From contig OZ024786.1 of NCBI GenBank assembly GCA_964017065.1, forward strand, positions 4,379,781 through 4,443,780: a stretch of 64,000 nucleotides of DNA, given 5' to 3'. The position numbers and the translations under genes were made by a program. Below the pieces are notes generated by a model that was not told the DNA's origin, did no database searches, and saw nothing but the letters and a program-made list of their open reading frames with translations. Each line of letters opens with the position of its first letter. The stretch's first letter is position 1. This stretch comes from Haliclona indistincta (Eukaryota; Porifera; Demospongiae; Haplosclerida; Chalinidae). Below are positions 32,974 to 45,596 of the stretch, piece after piece.

Positions 32974-34095
32974 TAGCCTGGAAAAAAAAGAATTGTAAAT
33001 TCTCGATTGATATACTTTTGAACACGCCTGTGGAGTTGAAAATTTAAATGGTTCAGCCGATCATGTGAATTGAACGGACCAACACGACGGACCTGTATAT
33101 GTCGGGGGACACTAGTATACCAAAGTTGTACACATCGCGACTACAGTTGCGACCTCGATCAGATTGTTGCACTACGTTATTTAATTACATAATCGATCTA
33201 TTACGTACATAAAGCATTATGACGGCTTCAGCTTGCATCCCTATAATAAACACGAAGGTCTCCCACAAAGGAGGTAAGGCATACCTCCTATGAACCTATG
33301 AACAGCCTATGAACAGGCTAACTACCAGAGAAACACATTTTTGTACAGCTAGCTCTTAGTCGATATACAACGAGTCACTGTGGGGTCAGGTACTTTGTAC
33401 AGCCCATCACAACCTTCAATGTTAGCTTCATGCATAACCATTGGCTGTAATATAGCTAAGTTACAAACAAGGCGTCAATAGTAGCAATTTTGTAGGTGAA
33501 GGTCAACTAAGGGACAATGCATCAGGTGCCTAAAGTGGAAGGCACTCTATCACATACACAGGCAAGTCATACAAAAATAACACTGGGAAGTACATACTAG
33601 CTAGTCGGGTGGACAGGCTGCAGTGAAATAAGTCGAATTATGAATGAACACTACCACAATCAAAATCTCCAGTATAATAACTCAAAATCAGAATATCAGC
33701 ACATTAAGGAATCTCCAACACACTCACTAAAGATCAGCCTACATGCTACCTACATGCTACCTACAAGTTACACCCACGGCACGAGCAGGGTACAGTATGT
33801 ATCAACACACTAACATGAGCATTATAAGATACATTACAGGATTCTATTACTGACACAAACAGGTTACAACAGAATCAGACTCAATGTACAAATACATAGC
33901 ATCAATGAGTGTATACTGGCATTACTGGGTTTAGCAAACAAGAAGTAGCAGCAAGCAAACATGGGACGAGACAGCTGCTAAACACAATACATGATTGACA
34001 GTCATACATGTACAATGTACTAGTCAGTAAACAGCTGAAGATTGAAGACAGATCATACCATTGATCAGCACTGCTTGGTTTCCAGCTGCTGCCAT

Positions 34096-34604
34096 CAGAC
34101 ATGGGGTCAATTACGCTTGAATGTAATTATTACTATTACTATTACTTTTAAGTTACTTCTATTACTGTTACTATTGTTGGGCAAATGTAATCTATTATAT
34201 TACTATTACTGGAGCTTATACTATTATAATAACAGTAAGTGAGAATTACTACAGAATTCTGATTTGTAAGTGAGAACTACAGCATTCTGGCCTAAATACA
34301 GGGTTTTGCAGGTTGCTTGACCGAAGATTTTTCGCTGCCGCATGCGCACAGTACGTTTACTGTACAATTAGTATACAGAAACACGCTATGGGCATGCGCT
34401 ATCAGGAATTGTTTGGTCAAGCAACCTGCAAAACCCTGTAAGTAAGTCTACAGCGTTCAGGCTTATTACAAAGGAGATTACTATTACGATTACTATTACT
34501 TCCTTTCTTCCATTTATATATTACTATTACTATTACTATTACACTGTGACCTGTAATCTTTACTATTACAATTACTATTACCAATTACTATTACCCCATG
34601 TCTG
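34096..34604. mobile_element. hAT-type MITE rich in TTACTA repeats, 8-bp TSD
   Basis: The termini are CAGACATGGGGT and ACCCCATGTCTG, with a perfect 8-bp duplication GCTGCCAT (34088-34095, 34605-34612). The empty site ccagctgctgccataactaa is present near 41255 and 49895. The interior is mostly irregular (ATTACT)n. It contains a second MITE at 34299-34438. Confidence 0.88.
34299..34438. mobile_element. 140-bp TA-flanked MITE nested in the hAT-type MITE
   Basis: Inverted ends of 24 bp starting CAGGGTTTTGCAGGTTGCTT, flanked by TA (34297-34298, 34439-34440). It includes two CATGCGC motifs. No coding capacity; a Tc1/mariner-type MITE by TSD. Confidence 0.82.
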
Positions 34605-35693
34605 GCTGCCATAACTAATTAAAATTCAGTACACAAGCTTACAAGATACAGCGTACATGTCATAGGTGTCACTAGTAACAATTTTGCTAGCTTGGGTGGC
34701 AGAAGAGAGGGGTGCCGAGTCAAGCAAAATGTTACCTCTACTATTTTATTACAATTTACATAGATATTCAAGGAAGAGACAAGTTTTACACTGTACGAGT
34801 ACAACGAGTCATAGGCATTGGACAATTGACTCCAAGTACACAACCCCAGTGCTACACAATGTACAAATATGGGACGAGCAAATGTGAAACAACTATCAAA
34901 CAAGTCATCGTGTAGTGTCATGACCTCAGTGAAAAAATATACAACACACGGTGAACAGGTCACGTACTGCATACTATTTGGACAATTCAAGAATGCCGAT
35001 GCAGTATGCTAACTATTTGCATACTGCAAATAGTTAGTCTTCGGTAGTCTAGTTTCCGGTATAGCAAATTGCTATACCAGAGACTAGACAGTATGAACGG
35101 ATTGAAAAAAAGAATTACAAGTACAAACAACAGTAGCTTAGACCCAAGAAGACAGTAAAAAAGAACTACACAGCTGCTAAACACAGGTGACTATAGTGCT
35201 AGTGAATCCATTACTTCCTCATGCAGAAATACATCACCATAAAAAATTAGTTGATGCTCACACACACACATGCGCGCGCTACACATGATGGACCTAACTC
35301 TTGCCTAGAAAGACTAGAGACTTGAGAGTCTAAGATTACCGTTATGGTGATTGCTGAAATAGCTGAACTGACCTAAAAATTACTTGTGCATACTAACGCT
35401 TCCAGGCTTCTGGTCCAAACAAACCAGACCGTCTGCTACAGCTAGCAATCACAACATTGCACAACTCTGGAGTAGGATTCTACATTCTCTGACCCCTGCA
35501 CAGACGCAAAAAGGCAGACACGCCAGACTAGAAAACATACAAAATTCTCTATTCCCCCAATAGCCTCCCAGTATGTATGCAGATTCTAGCAGTCACCGAG
35601 AATTAGACACATATGTACGTGTACATGCAGTGGCAATTAATTGATACATAGACAACAGCAAGTCAACATTCATTTGTGTGTAGCAGCACTCAC

Positions 35694-35736
35694 CAGTGAT
35701 CGAGTGTGGGGGCAAAAGCCAAGAGGGTGGAGCCAA
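35694..35736 (-). other. Micro-exon-like module (43 nt), copy II
   Basis: Homologue of 3717-3675. The donor GTGAGT is intact; the acceptor reads TTTTTTATAG instead of TTTTCTGCAG. Confidence 0.3.
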
Positions 35737-36533
35737 CTATAAAAAATGAAAAACGGTAAGTATAAATAAAACTGTGGTACTGTAGGTTTGGTCAACAAAA
35801 CCTAAGTGAATTAAGGCAGCCGTAAGCTAACAAGGCATGAAAAGTACAACATATGATGAAGATGTCACCGCGCACATGGGCAATTCAAGGCTCCAGTTAG
35901 AAGCTGATGGACAGGTAGTAGACAAAAGCATGACTACACACTAACCAATTCGCTGTATCTTAACTAAAAACACAAGGATCACAGGTAACTAAAATGCTAG
36001 GATTAATATATCATTACTATACTAACTGTCACAGAAGTGTCATAAGTGAACATGGTTAGAAAGAGGGAGGAAATCTGCACACACGTGCGCATAACAATAC
36101 ACAAGCTATCAATAAGACAGACAGCGAGAACATGATAATATCAGCAACAAGCTTGAAGCTAGACAGTAGTTCAGTATACATATACATGTACAGCTAGACA
36201 GGTAAGTTACAAAACAAGGCGTCAATACTAGCAATTGCAGGTGAAGGCCAACTAAGAGAACTAGGAAGACAATGCATCAGGTGAAAGTAGTAGGCACTCT
36301 CGATGTCTATCAGCCAAATCAACTAATTGTCACTACTAAAGCTAACTATATCCTGTTGTAGTCAAATCGACCAACAACCACAAATTCCCAATACGAGATA
36401 TGCAAGAACAGTCATGTGATGTGCGGATTCTACGAGTCACTGAGAATTAGGCACATGTACGTGTACATGCAGTGGTAATACATACATGTAGACAAAAGCA
36501 AGTCAACATTCATTTGTGCTTAGCAGCACTCAC

Positions 36534-36593
36534 GAGTAATCAAGTGTGAGGGTGGAGCCAACTGTACAGACAGTACCAAGAGGGCGGAGCCAA
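36534..36593 (-). other. Micro-exon-like module (60 nt), copy II
   Basis: Homologue of 10118-10022 with one internal unit fewer. Acceptor CTTTTTCTACAG and donor GTGAGT are intact. Confidence 0.35.
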
Positions 36594-38089
36594 CTGTAGA
36601 AAAAGAAAAATAGCAAAAGTACATGTACGTTTGGTCAACAAAAGCTGCTGTACAACACACAGTGAACAGGTCCACACTGCACACATGGACAATTTAAGAT
36701 GGTTAGCAGCTGATGGAGAGGCAGCAAAGAGTAGACTAACTTGCTTCTAAAATTGAACAACAACCACAGATTCCACACATGTAAGAACAGCAACAGGCGC
36801 TGATTCTACGAGTAACCTAAAACAGGCACATGTACTGTACATGCAGTGGGTAATATGCACATTAGCATTCATTAGTGTGTTAGCAGCACTCATGAGCCAA
36901 TGTACAAAGAGAAATAGCAGCAAGCAAGCCATGAAACAACACACAATGAACATACATGTACATGTATGCCGCTGCAGCGTAAAGGGTAGATTAACTTGCA
37001 CAACACATTCGCATCACACCAACCAGTGGAAAATACACAAGCATAATACATTAATACAACAATGATATACAAATGTATGACTGTTTCACTGGATATACTA
37101 CTAGAGTGGTAGCTGATACAACACTGACTCAGGTTGATTACAATTTCCAATACCAAATTGCTTGAAGATACATATTATACGATGCTACATGCCCTTGCAT
37201 CAGTAATGCGACACAGACACTAACAACACTTCACTACACGACAGGTTACTGCTCGGCCTAAAACGCTAGGATTAATGTGTCATTATAAACACTAACTGTC
37301 ACAGAAGTACTATAAGTTAGAAAGATGGAGGAAATATACACATACATACTGTACGCATCAAGCTGTACATAAGACAGACAGTAAAAACATGATAATACTC
37401 AGTATATCAGCAACAAGCTTGAAGCTAGACAGTAGTTCAATGTAATGACTACATGTACAATTGACTTTGCCTATCCAAGTTATTTTACTTCCCCTATCCT
37501 TGTATGCCACAAAGAAAAGTAGCCATCTGATTACCAAAATACATTTGCTAAATACTTCCGACAATTTACACACAGATGCCAACCATATTTTCTCAGCAAC
37601 ACATAGCTAGAGATCCAGTCTTCACAATTGTCAATACCAATGCTTGAGAAGTTGCATGCCCTTAAAATTACATCATTGATTGGAAAAGTAACTGTAGACA
37701 ATGCAACACTGACTAACAACACTTTCACAAACGGCAGGTAACTGAGGTCTCAAATGCTACCTTTACTACACTACTGTCACGGAAGTGTCAAAAGTGAAAG
37801 ATGAAGGAAATTTGCAAATCACACACATACTAATCATACAGTAGTATAGACAGCATGATACCGGCAACAAGCCAACGTTCGCTCAATACACTAGCAACAA
37901 GCTTGAAGCTAGACAGTAGGAACAGTATACACAAGGCAGCAATAAACAGTAGGAACAGTATACACAAGGCAGCAATAATGGCTCATGAGGACTAACTAGC
38001 TTAGAAAGACAACTTCATGCATCAGGCGAAAGTGGGAGGCGCTGGGCGCCCTAAATGTACACATTGACAACAATACGTACCAGCGAGGA

Positions 38090-38200
38090 TACCAGGCGCA
38101 CCACCACTGAGAAGAGCACAAGGATACCAGGAGCACCGCCACTGAGAAGAGCACAAGGATACCAGGAGCACCGTACGTAACAGAGAAGAGCACAAGGATA
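38090..38200. repeat. Minisatellite, copy II (short allele)
   Basis: About three units of the accaggagcaccgccactgag / caccgtacgtaac type, against four to five in copy I and six in copy III. Confidence 0.8.
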
Positions 38201-38629
38201 GCAAACAGCTACGATACTGCTGATGATTGATGACAGTATGCCCAACTGAAGTGATCAGCAACGTTTTGGTATTACCAAGAAGAAAAGCAGCAATAAACAG
38301 CAAGAAGAATCGAGTATAGTATAAACAGCATGCATCACTTATATAGAGTAAAATATGCTGACGAAGTGATACATAAAGAAACAAAAGAAGAAAGACATGA
38401 ATAGAACTGCTGACATACAATAGAGTGAAAGAAGTGACAAACGCTGACATTACAACACTGAATACATGAGAGTAACGCAACACCTAGCTACAAAAGATTT
38501 GTTCTGACAAGTGATCAGCACTGCTTGGTTTCCAGCTGCTGCCATAACTAATTACAAGATACAGCGTACATGACCACTAGTAACAATTTTGCTAGCTTAA
38601 AAGAGGGGTGCCGAGTCATGGGTATTTGT

Positions 38630-38864
38630 CTATGGTTGCAGTCAAATTGACCAACAACCACAAATTCTAACCAAGTTGCCATCTACAAGCCAACCGTCAT
38701 TGAATTCACTTCTAATTTGCTGTTACTAGTGTCTCTACTACAGTGTTGCTTGTACTGTTGGTCTGGTATATAGGGTGAGGGGGAAGGTCTGGTCAAAACG
38801 TGCTGGTAATTCTTCACTGATAAAAGGTATCAACGTGAAGGTCATACTAACATGCTTTGTACTA
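38630..38864. repeat. Duplicated block D7, truncated copy II
   Basis: Matches 17210-17450 and 58070-58300, then passes directly into a (CTCA)n tract. The first-exon-like segment, the satellite and the Death-domain exon of the other copies are missing. Confidence 0.8.
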
Positions 38865-39205
38865 ACATGCTCACTCACTCCTCACACCACTCACTCACTC
38901 ACTCACTCACTCAATCACTCCACTCACTCACTCGCTCGCTTGCTCACTCGCTCACTCACTCACTCACTCGCTCACACCACTCACTCACTCACACCACTCA
39001 CTCACTCACTCACTCACACCACTCACTCACACCACTTACTAGCTCACTCACTCACTCACTCACTCACTCACTCACTCACTCACTCACTCACTCACACCAC
39101 TCACTCACTCACTCACTCACTCACACCACTCACTAACTCACTCACTCGCTCACTCACTCACTCACTCGCTCACTCACAAAACTCACTCGCTCACTCACAC
39201 GCTCG
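38865..39205. repeat. (CTCA)n microsatellite
   Basis: Imperfect CACT repeat with CGCT and ACAC interruptions, like 27690-28475. Thr-His-Ser-Leu frames are artefacts. Confidence 0.95.
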
Positions 39206-40185
39206 AGGGTAGTCCAGTACTGCCACAGACTGTCATGGATTAACCATGGATCATTCAAAATATCTTTGAATCACCGTAGGTATAATGTGCTATCCATGGA
39301 TGGGCCATTGATCCTCTATGCATAGATGAATCCAGTGGGAACTGGTTGTGTACAATCACCCATCCATGGATCGTCCATGGATGGGTGATGGTAAACTGGT
39401 TGTAAAAGTAACCCGGGAATACAATGTACCATCGGTGATCCATGGATCGTCCATGGATGGGGGAAGGCTAACTGATGGTTGTAGATGGTCGTCCATGGAT
39501 TGGAGACGGGAATATATTCCATTGATGTGGTGATATCAGTATAAACAATATTAATTTTGAGTGATAATCATTTAATCCAATGACAATAACCATTATTTAT
39601 TCCGCTGACATCATTATTCTGCTGACAGTATACTATATTCTGCCGATAAAAATATCAATGAATTTGGTTTTCGACAAGCTAGACAATGGTAAATTACATG
39701 TAGGTACTAGTCACACCATCAGTGGTACTATGCCAAACAATATCATAGAAATGGTTACCAGGAAGTACTACGGAAGTGAATTTAAGTGTAAAATAAGTAA
39801 TTAAATTCCTTAGCCCTTGTGTGCAACTGGTTTATTGTATTTCATTATCAAATATCGCACTAAGGCTATGCAGAAACATGCTACTAATTTAATAGCAAAG
39901 CTCACCACAAGGAGAACAGTAACTCTCCAGTAGATAGAAAAGAATGTTTCAAAATGAGAGAACAATTAAAAAGGAAATTTATTTAATGAGCGTACAAGCG
40001 TACGAAGGTAACAGATGATAATATATACAGTAATAAGCAACTCAGTTGATGCTCAAACACTACGACAGTGTACTACAAGCTCTATGCCTAGACACCTTTT
40101 ACAAGACTGACCAACAGCTCAAACAACTGACACATACACTATTAACAGTAAGGACACATTAGTGTAGGTACTAGTCACACCATCA
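39206..40185. other. Spacer with repeated ATCCATGGAT palindromes
   Basis: 39230-39520 holds several copies of the self-complementary atccatggat / gtccatggatgg motif in units around ggtgatggtaaactggttgt, partly inverted. 39545-40140 is AT-rich with no supported gene; a 74-codon plus-strand frame at 39580-39804 has no recognisable features. Confidence 0.5.
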
Positions 40186-42562
40186 ATGTGGTACAATGCC
40201 AAGCTAGCTCTTAGTCGATATACCTCAAATACAACGAGTCACTGTGGGATTAGGTACTTTGTACAGGTAAAGCCCATCACAACCTTCAACAATAGTAAGT
40301 TAGTCACAGGTATTCAAAATACTCGTGCATTTGATTGGTCAATACAACAACTCCATAAACCTGAGTGTGTGGTGCGGCTATACATACAAAATCACGTTCG
40401 TGATATCACGAACGCACAAGATATCATGCAAGCACCGAAGTGAAATGAAATCTACAATGACTCAGAGGCATCTACATGTACTTCACTCCTGGCACTGCAG
40501 TTGAATACCTTTCTTGTATGCATAGGAAACAATGCTTTATCATACTACCTATGTTGATCCCGGTATGTCACAATGTTAGCTTCATGCATAGCCATTGGCT
40601 GTAATATACAGCTAGACAGGTAAGTTACAAACTAGGCGTCAATAGTAGCAATTTTGTAGGTGAAGGTCAACTAAGAGACAATTCATCAGGTGTCTAAAGT
40701 GGAAGGCACTCTATCACATACACATGCATTGGCAAGTCATACAAAAATAACACTGGGAAGTACATACTAGCTAGTCGGGTGGACAGGCTGCAGTGAAATA
40801 AGTTGAATTATGAATGAACACTACCACAATCAAAATCTCCACTATAATCACTCAAAATCAGAATATCAGCACATTAAGGAATCTCCAACACACTCACTAG
40901 AGATCAGCCTACATGATACCTACAAGCTACACCCACGGCACGAGCAGGGTACAGTATGTATCAACACACTAACATGAGCATTATAAGATACATTACAGGA
41001 TTCTATTACTGACACAAACAGGTTACAACAGAATCAGACTCAATGTACAAATACATAGCATCAATGAGTGTATACTGGCATTACTGGGTTTATCAAACAA
41101 GAAGTAGCAGCAAGCAAACATGGGACGAGACAGCTGCTAAACACAATACATGATTGACAGTCATACATGTACAATGTACTAGTCAGTAAACAGCTACTAT
41201 ACTGATGATTGAAGACAGATCATACCATTGATCAGCACTGCTTGGTTTCCAGCTGCTGCCATAACTAATTAAAATTCAGTAAATGGGCAGTACAAAAGCT
41301 TACAAGATACAGCGTACATGTCATAGGTGTCACTAGTAACAATTTTGCTAGCTTGGGTGGCAGAAGAGAGAGGTGCCGAGTCAAGCAAAATGTCCGCAAA
41401 CTACCTCTACTCTTTTATTACAATTTACATAGATATTCAAGGAAGAGTAGTAGAGACAAGTTTTACACTGTACGAGTACGAGTCATAGGCATTGGACAAT
41501 TGACTCCAAGTACGCAACCCCAGTGCTACACAATGTACAAATATGGGACGAGCAAATGTGAAACAAGTCATCGTGTAGTGTCATAACCTCAGTGAAAAAA
41601 TATACAACACACGGTGAAAAGGTCACGTACTGCATACTATTTGGACAATTCAAGAATGCTGATGCAGTATGCTAACTATTTGCATACTGCAAATAGTTAG
41701 TCTCCGGTAGTCTAGTCTCAAAATAGTCAAATAGTCTAGTCTCCGGTATAGCAAATTGCTATACCGGAGACTAGACAGTATGAACATTTGTACCACACTA
41801 ACCAAGTCGCTGTCTCCTATCTAAAACACAAGACTATCTAAAACACAAGAAACGGGACACAGCTGCTACGACATTTCATAATTATAGTTACTAGTGTCTC
41901 TACTACAGTGATGCAGGTACAAGTGTCTACTACAGTGCTGCTGGTACTAGTGTCAATGCTTCTTGTTGTACTAGTGTCTCTAATGAACTTGTAAGGTATT
42001 TGGTACATGGTGAGACTCACAGTAAGCCACGAGAGCCAGAGCATGGGACGAGACCTCATCAAGAGAAGAGAGTGGTGTGAGAGAGAAAATAGTAATTATG
42101 GACAAGCTTAGCCAACAAGAGCAAAAAATAATTATAACAGCAAGGACACAGCTACTACACATGAAGTAGACATCAATGGTGTTTAGACCAAAGAAAGGCA
42201 GTAAACAAGAAACTACACACAGGTGACTAGTGCTAATGAAGACATTAGTTCTTCATGCAGGAATGTATCACCATAAACAACTCAGTGGACCTAACTCTTG
42301 CCTAGAGACCTTTTAAAAGACTACAGACTCCAGTTGCTTTCAGTATACAAGCCGTTCAAACTAACGATTCACAATATATCAACACCAATTTGGAGAATCA
42401 ACTCATTTTTCACTACTAAAGCTAGTTGCAGTCAAATTGACAAACAACCACAGAAAATCAACAGTAATGCGCGTGATACACAGGTCTTACGAGTCACCGA
42501 GTACATGTACATGCAGTGGCAATACATAAAGTCAACATTCATTCGTTGGTAGAAGTACTCAC

Positions 42563-42604
42563 CAGTGTGATGAGGGCCGGAACAAAGAAGAGGGGCGGAG
42601 CCAA
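42563..42604 (-). other. Micro-exon-like module (42 nt)
   Basis: Minus strand: CTCTCTTTCTACAG acceptor, 42 nt starting TTGGCTCCGCCCC, then a GTGAGT donor. Identical in layout to 53498-53457. Confidence 0.35.
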
Positions 42605-43169
42605 CTGTAGAAAGAGAGAAATAATAAACAGAAGTAGATTTAGTCAACAAAACCCAAACAAAAGCAGCAGTAAGCTAGCAAGATATGAAACGTACAACAC
42701 AGTGAACTGGTCGTCGTATACATGGACAATACAAAGAGACTTTAAACAGGAGAGGCAGTAAGGGAAGGCAAACTTTCACTACATATTCGTAACACACCAC
42801 ACAGTGGGAAATACAATTAGAGCTTGGTGCACAGCAACTAAGCTAACCAAGTCGCTATCTACAATTAAGACAACCAAGTGTGTTAGTCTACACACTAACC
42901 AAGTCGTTGTCCCCTATCTAAAACACAAGAATCAGGCCACAGTTGATAGGCACATGGCTACGACACAACAAGGTACAAATGTGTGAATAGGTCAGGTTAT
43001 GCAACTACAATGTGCATAAGCTTACAGGAGATTCACGTCAATGATGGTCAGTCAGTTGACATTATGCTACACGTGTAAGTATGAACACACTAACAGAGTA
43101 TGTTTGATATTACCGATTCAGTTTTCTGAAGCCAATAGGATCAGAGGTTCAGTATACAAATAAAAATAC

Positions 43170-43318
43170 CTCCCACACAACAAGAGTCACTGTGAGAGCT
43201 AATGTTTCAAGATGTGATTCAGAGGCTTTCTTAGTAGCTTTACATGCTCTATTACGCTCTTGTCTCACGGGACGAAATTTAATCCCAAATCTCCCAATAA
43301 TCCCATGTAGTTCCCCGG
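43170..43318 (-). other. Possible exon (149 nt), unrecognised
   Basis: Minus strand, between a CCACTACCCCCAG acceptor-like site and a GTATTT donor-like site. One frame stays open across it (GELHGIIGRFGIKFRPVRQE then RNRACKATKKASESH). It is GC-richer than its surroundings. The near-identical copy at 54212-54064 keeps the frame but has lost the GT (ATATTT). I do not recognise the protein. Confidence 0.25.
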
Positions 43319-43345
43319 CTGGGGGTAGTGGGGCATAACAATGTT

Positions 43346-44289
43346 AGGCACATAAAACCTGCACTACACTGGGGGAACACTTTAGTAAGTGGCTTCTTAT
43401 GACACCACTAGGATCACCTTAACAATTGAGACAATCGCACTGGTTGACTGTAAACAGGGTATACGTACAGTACAGAAGGACTGGCGTTCCTGACTTCCTG
43501 CAGCGTTTACAAGTAATAATGAACTTAAAAGAACATAATCAAGATTTGAAAAACTCACCAAGAGATCTGGCTGAGTACAAGAGAACGAAGATTGAACAAG
43601 ATACAACTTCCTTTGGCTAGCTATAGTCTAGTAGCGTGCAAGAGCAACCGAACGCGCATGTGCAATAAAAGCGCACTGATTAGAGTTTAGCGAGAACGCG
43701 GTTTGCACGCTAGCGCTGTAATGCCTGTGGCAGTGCAGATCTCTGTAGTATGTCTTTGATGAGCTGTTGCTCTGCATTATTGTATAGCTCCAATATTCAT
43801 GTATGAAAGGGAAGATTTGATTCTTTTGAAAGGGAAGATTTGATTCTTTTCTGTGAGGAATTTCCGCCAGTTTCTGTCTCTGTTTAGACCCTGATACTGT
43901 GGATAACCATTGATATTGTAGGCAATACTACATCCTAGGCCTGTTGATTATATAATGAAAACAAATTATAAAACATTAATTTTGATTTACCTGGCCAGTG
44001 AAACTAGTCGACTAAAAATCTTGATCGGTATTATTTTATTGTTAAAATACCTGAGGATATTGACTCGTAGAGTATGCTGAAAGGTACATTGGGAGATTCT
44101 TGCATCACAGACACTTCAAATCCATAGCAAAATTAATTCTCAATACAGGCATTATTTAATTACCAAAGGTATGCTGTAAGAGACAGTATTCCGCCATAAC
44201 TAGTTCTTTAACCTGACCGATAATAGACAAAAATTTCAACAGAAAATAATTAAATATGTCACAACAATAGCTATAGAGCAAATAACTGG
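43346..44289. other. Spacer between copy IV and the mini-exon array
   Basis: No supported gene. A 64-codon frame at 43426-43620 has no recognisable domain. 43620-43760 is CpG-richer. A short tandem (gaaagggaagatttgattct) lies near 43805-43850. Confidence 0.4.
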
Positions 44290-44975
44290 TGTTGTAAGAA
44301 TGTGTGACAGTTGACAGTTTAGATAGGGGCGTAGAGATGAGAACACTTGACAACACTTGACCTTTACCCACTGTACAAAGCACAGCATGTTGCAATTCAA
44401 AACAAGACAATAGTTCTTACCTGAGCTTTCTTTAGCTATAAGTGTAGAGCCGTGAACACAACACTTGACCTACAGTTCAAAACAGACCATAATACAATCC
44501 AAAACAAAACAATTCTTACCTGAGCTTTCTTTAGACATAAGTGTTGAGACGAGAACACTTGACCTACAAAACAGATAATGTTACAATCCAAAACAAAACA
44601 ATTCTTACCTGAGCTTTCTTTGAATATAGGTGTAGAGCCGTGAACACTTGAAACACTTGACCTACTGTACAAAACAAAGCATGTTACGATTCAAAACAAA
44701 ACAATAGTTCTTACCTGAGCTTTCTTTGGATATAGGTGTAGAGCCGTGAACACTGACAACAGTTGACCTACAGTACAAAAAAGACCAAGTTACAATCCAA
44801 AACAAAGCAATTCTTACCTGAGCTTTCTTTAGATATAGGTGAATTAGGTGGTGTTGAGACGAAAACACTTGACCTACTGTACAAAACAGACCATGTTACA
44901 ATCCAAACAAAACAATTTTTAACTGAGCTTTCTTCAACCGACAGGTTCAATTATGTTGCTGAAGAGATAGCTTAG
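44290..44975 (-). repeat. Tandem array of about 100-bp units, each holding an exon-like segment
   Basis: Five consecutive units have, on the minus strand, an acceptor (TGTAG type after a pyrimidine-poor stretch), an exon-like segment and a GTAAGAA donor. The segments are 44873-44818, 44767-44715, 44661-44609, 44563-44520 and 44469-44421 (56, 53, 53, 44 and 49 nt). In one frame they read like SSVHGSTPISKESS. A degenerate first unit (about 44960-44920, donor lost) and last unit (about 44370-44300, no donor) flank them. Lengths are not multiples of three, so simple in-frame chaining is impossible. They may be non-coding or mutually exclusive exons, or a minisatellite with splice-like motifs. Confidence 0.5.
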
Positions 44976-45596
44976 ATCAGATCATAAGTGATAAGTATGA
45001 CAAACAGCAAACAAGTATTTTTCCTGTAGAAGTGCTCATAGTGTACAGGCGCACTCTAAAAGCGGAAGAGGTGTGGTCTGGGAACGAGACTAACGGCGTT
45101 CACATTATGAACGGGCGGCGCCTTTGATACGCCCACGCAGAGTGCTACAAATGATAATAATATGCATACTATAGCGCTCTCTTGCTCTCCACGCACAAAA
45201 ACAATTTACAGAATGATGGTGAGAACAGTTATTAATTTTTACACACAAATTCAACAATACAAAAGAGCCATGCTCCTACATGACACATGGGGAAGAAGAA
45301 GCACAAACAAAAGAAGAGAAAAGAAGAGAGCCGTGTCCCCCTCCACGACACACATCAGGCTGTACATTTTTTTTAACTTTTTATATTTTAGGGGAGGGAG
45401 GAGATATAGAAGGAAACAACATGAGGATGATATGAAAGAGCTGTGCCCCAACACAACACATGGAGATAAGCACAAACATAAGATAAAAGTAAAGGGTTAG
45501 GGTTAGACTGATAGTTAAAGAAGAATAATGTTGAAGAATATGTTGAAGAATTTTGAAGCTGCGTAGTCTCTATAGTCAGAAATGCCATCGTGACGA

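Larger units (their letters stand above)
29580..33330. repeat. Segmental duplication D1, copy II (nuclease-kinase gene unit)
   Basis: Matches 45160-48890 along its length, including flanks, both exons and the intron. The offset drifts from about 15579 to 15560, so indels are few. Differences are concentrated in the coiled-coil exon. Both copies contain agggttagggttag near 29920 and 45500, a short telomere-like stretch. Confidence 0.92.
33331..35097. repeat. Segmental duplication D2, copy II
   Basis: Spacer matching 40200-41790 and 48890-50385 (agctagctcttagtcgatat, ctatcacatacaca, gcatcaatgagtgtatactg, agaggggtgccgagtcaag). It ends in nested palindromes near 35000-35090. The hAT-type MITE at 34096-34604 is absent from both other copies. 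Confidence 0.85.
35098..38620. repeat. Segmental duplication D3+D4, copy II
   Basis: 35098-36180 matches 3065-5080 without the TTAA-flanked element. 36190-38620 matches 9671-12240 without the TA-flanked elements. At 38619 the sequence jumps (gtgccgagtca then tgggtatttg) to block D7, deleting about 2.3 kb relative to copy III. No coding gene is supported. Confidence 0.88.
40186..43345. repeat. Partial spacer copy IV (blocks D2 and D5)
   Basis: 40200-41790 matches 33331-35097 and 48890-50385; 42360-43340 matches 53250-54240. Between them, 41790-42360 includes spacer repeat and a short gtctctactacagtg tandem (about 41890-41985). No nuclease-kinase gene is attached to this copy. A perfect 43-nt palindrome starting GTCTAGTCTCCGG lies at 41734-41776. 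Confidence 0.78.

Noticed and set aside
32442..32998. Plus-strand Leu/Phe/Ser-rich frames opposite the coiled-coil exons (also 48002-48528)
   Set aside because: Antisense shadows of the Lys/Glu-rich coiled coil; the minus-strand frame has matching splice phases.
45162..45500. 112-codon plus-strand frame and the related 29703-29921 frame
   Set aside because: Lie in the 3' flank of the minus-strand nuclease-kinase genes; the two copies differ in frame and length.
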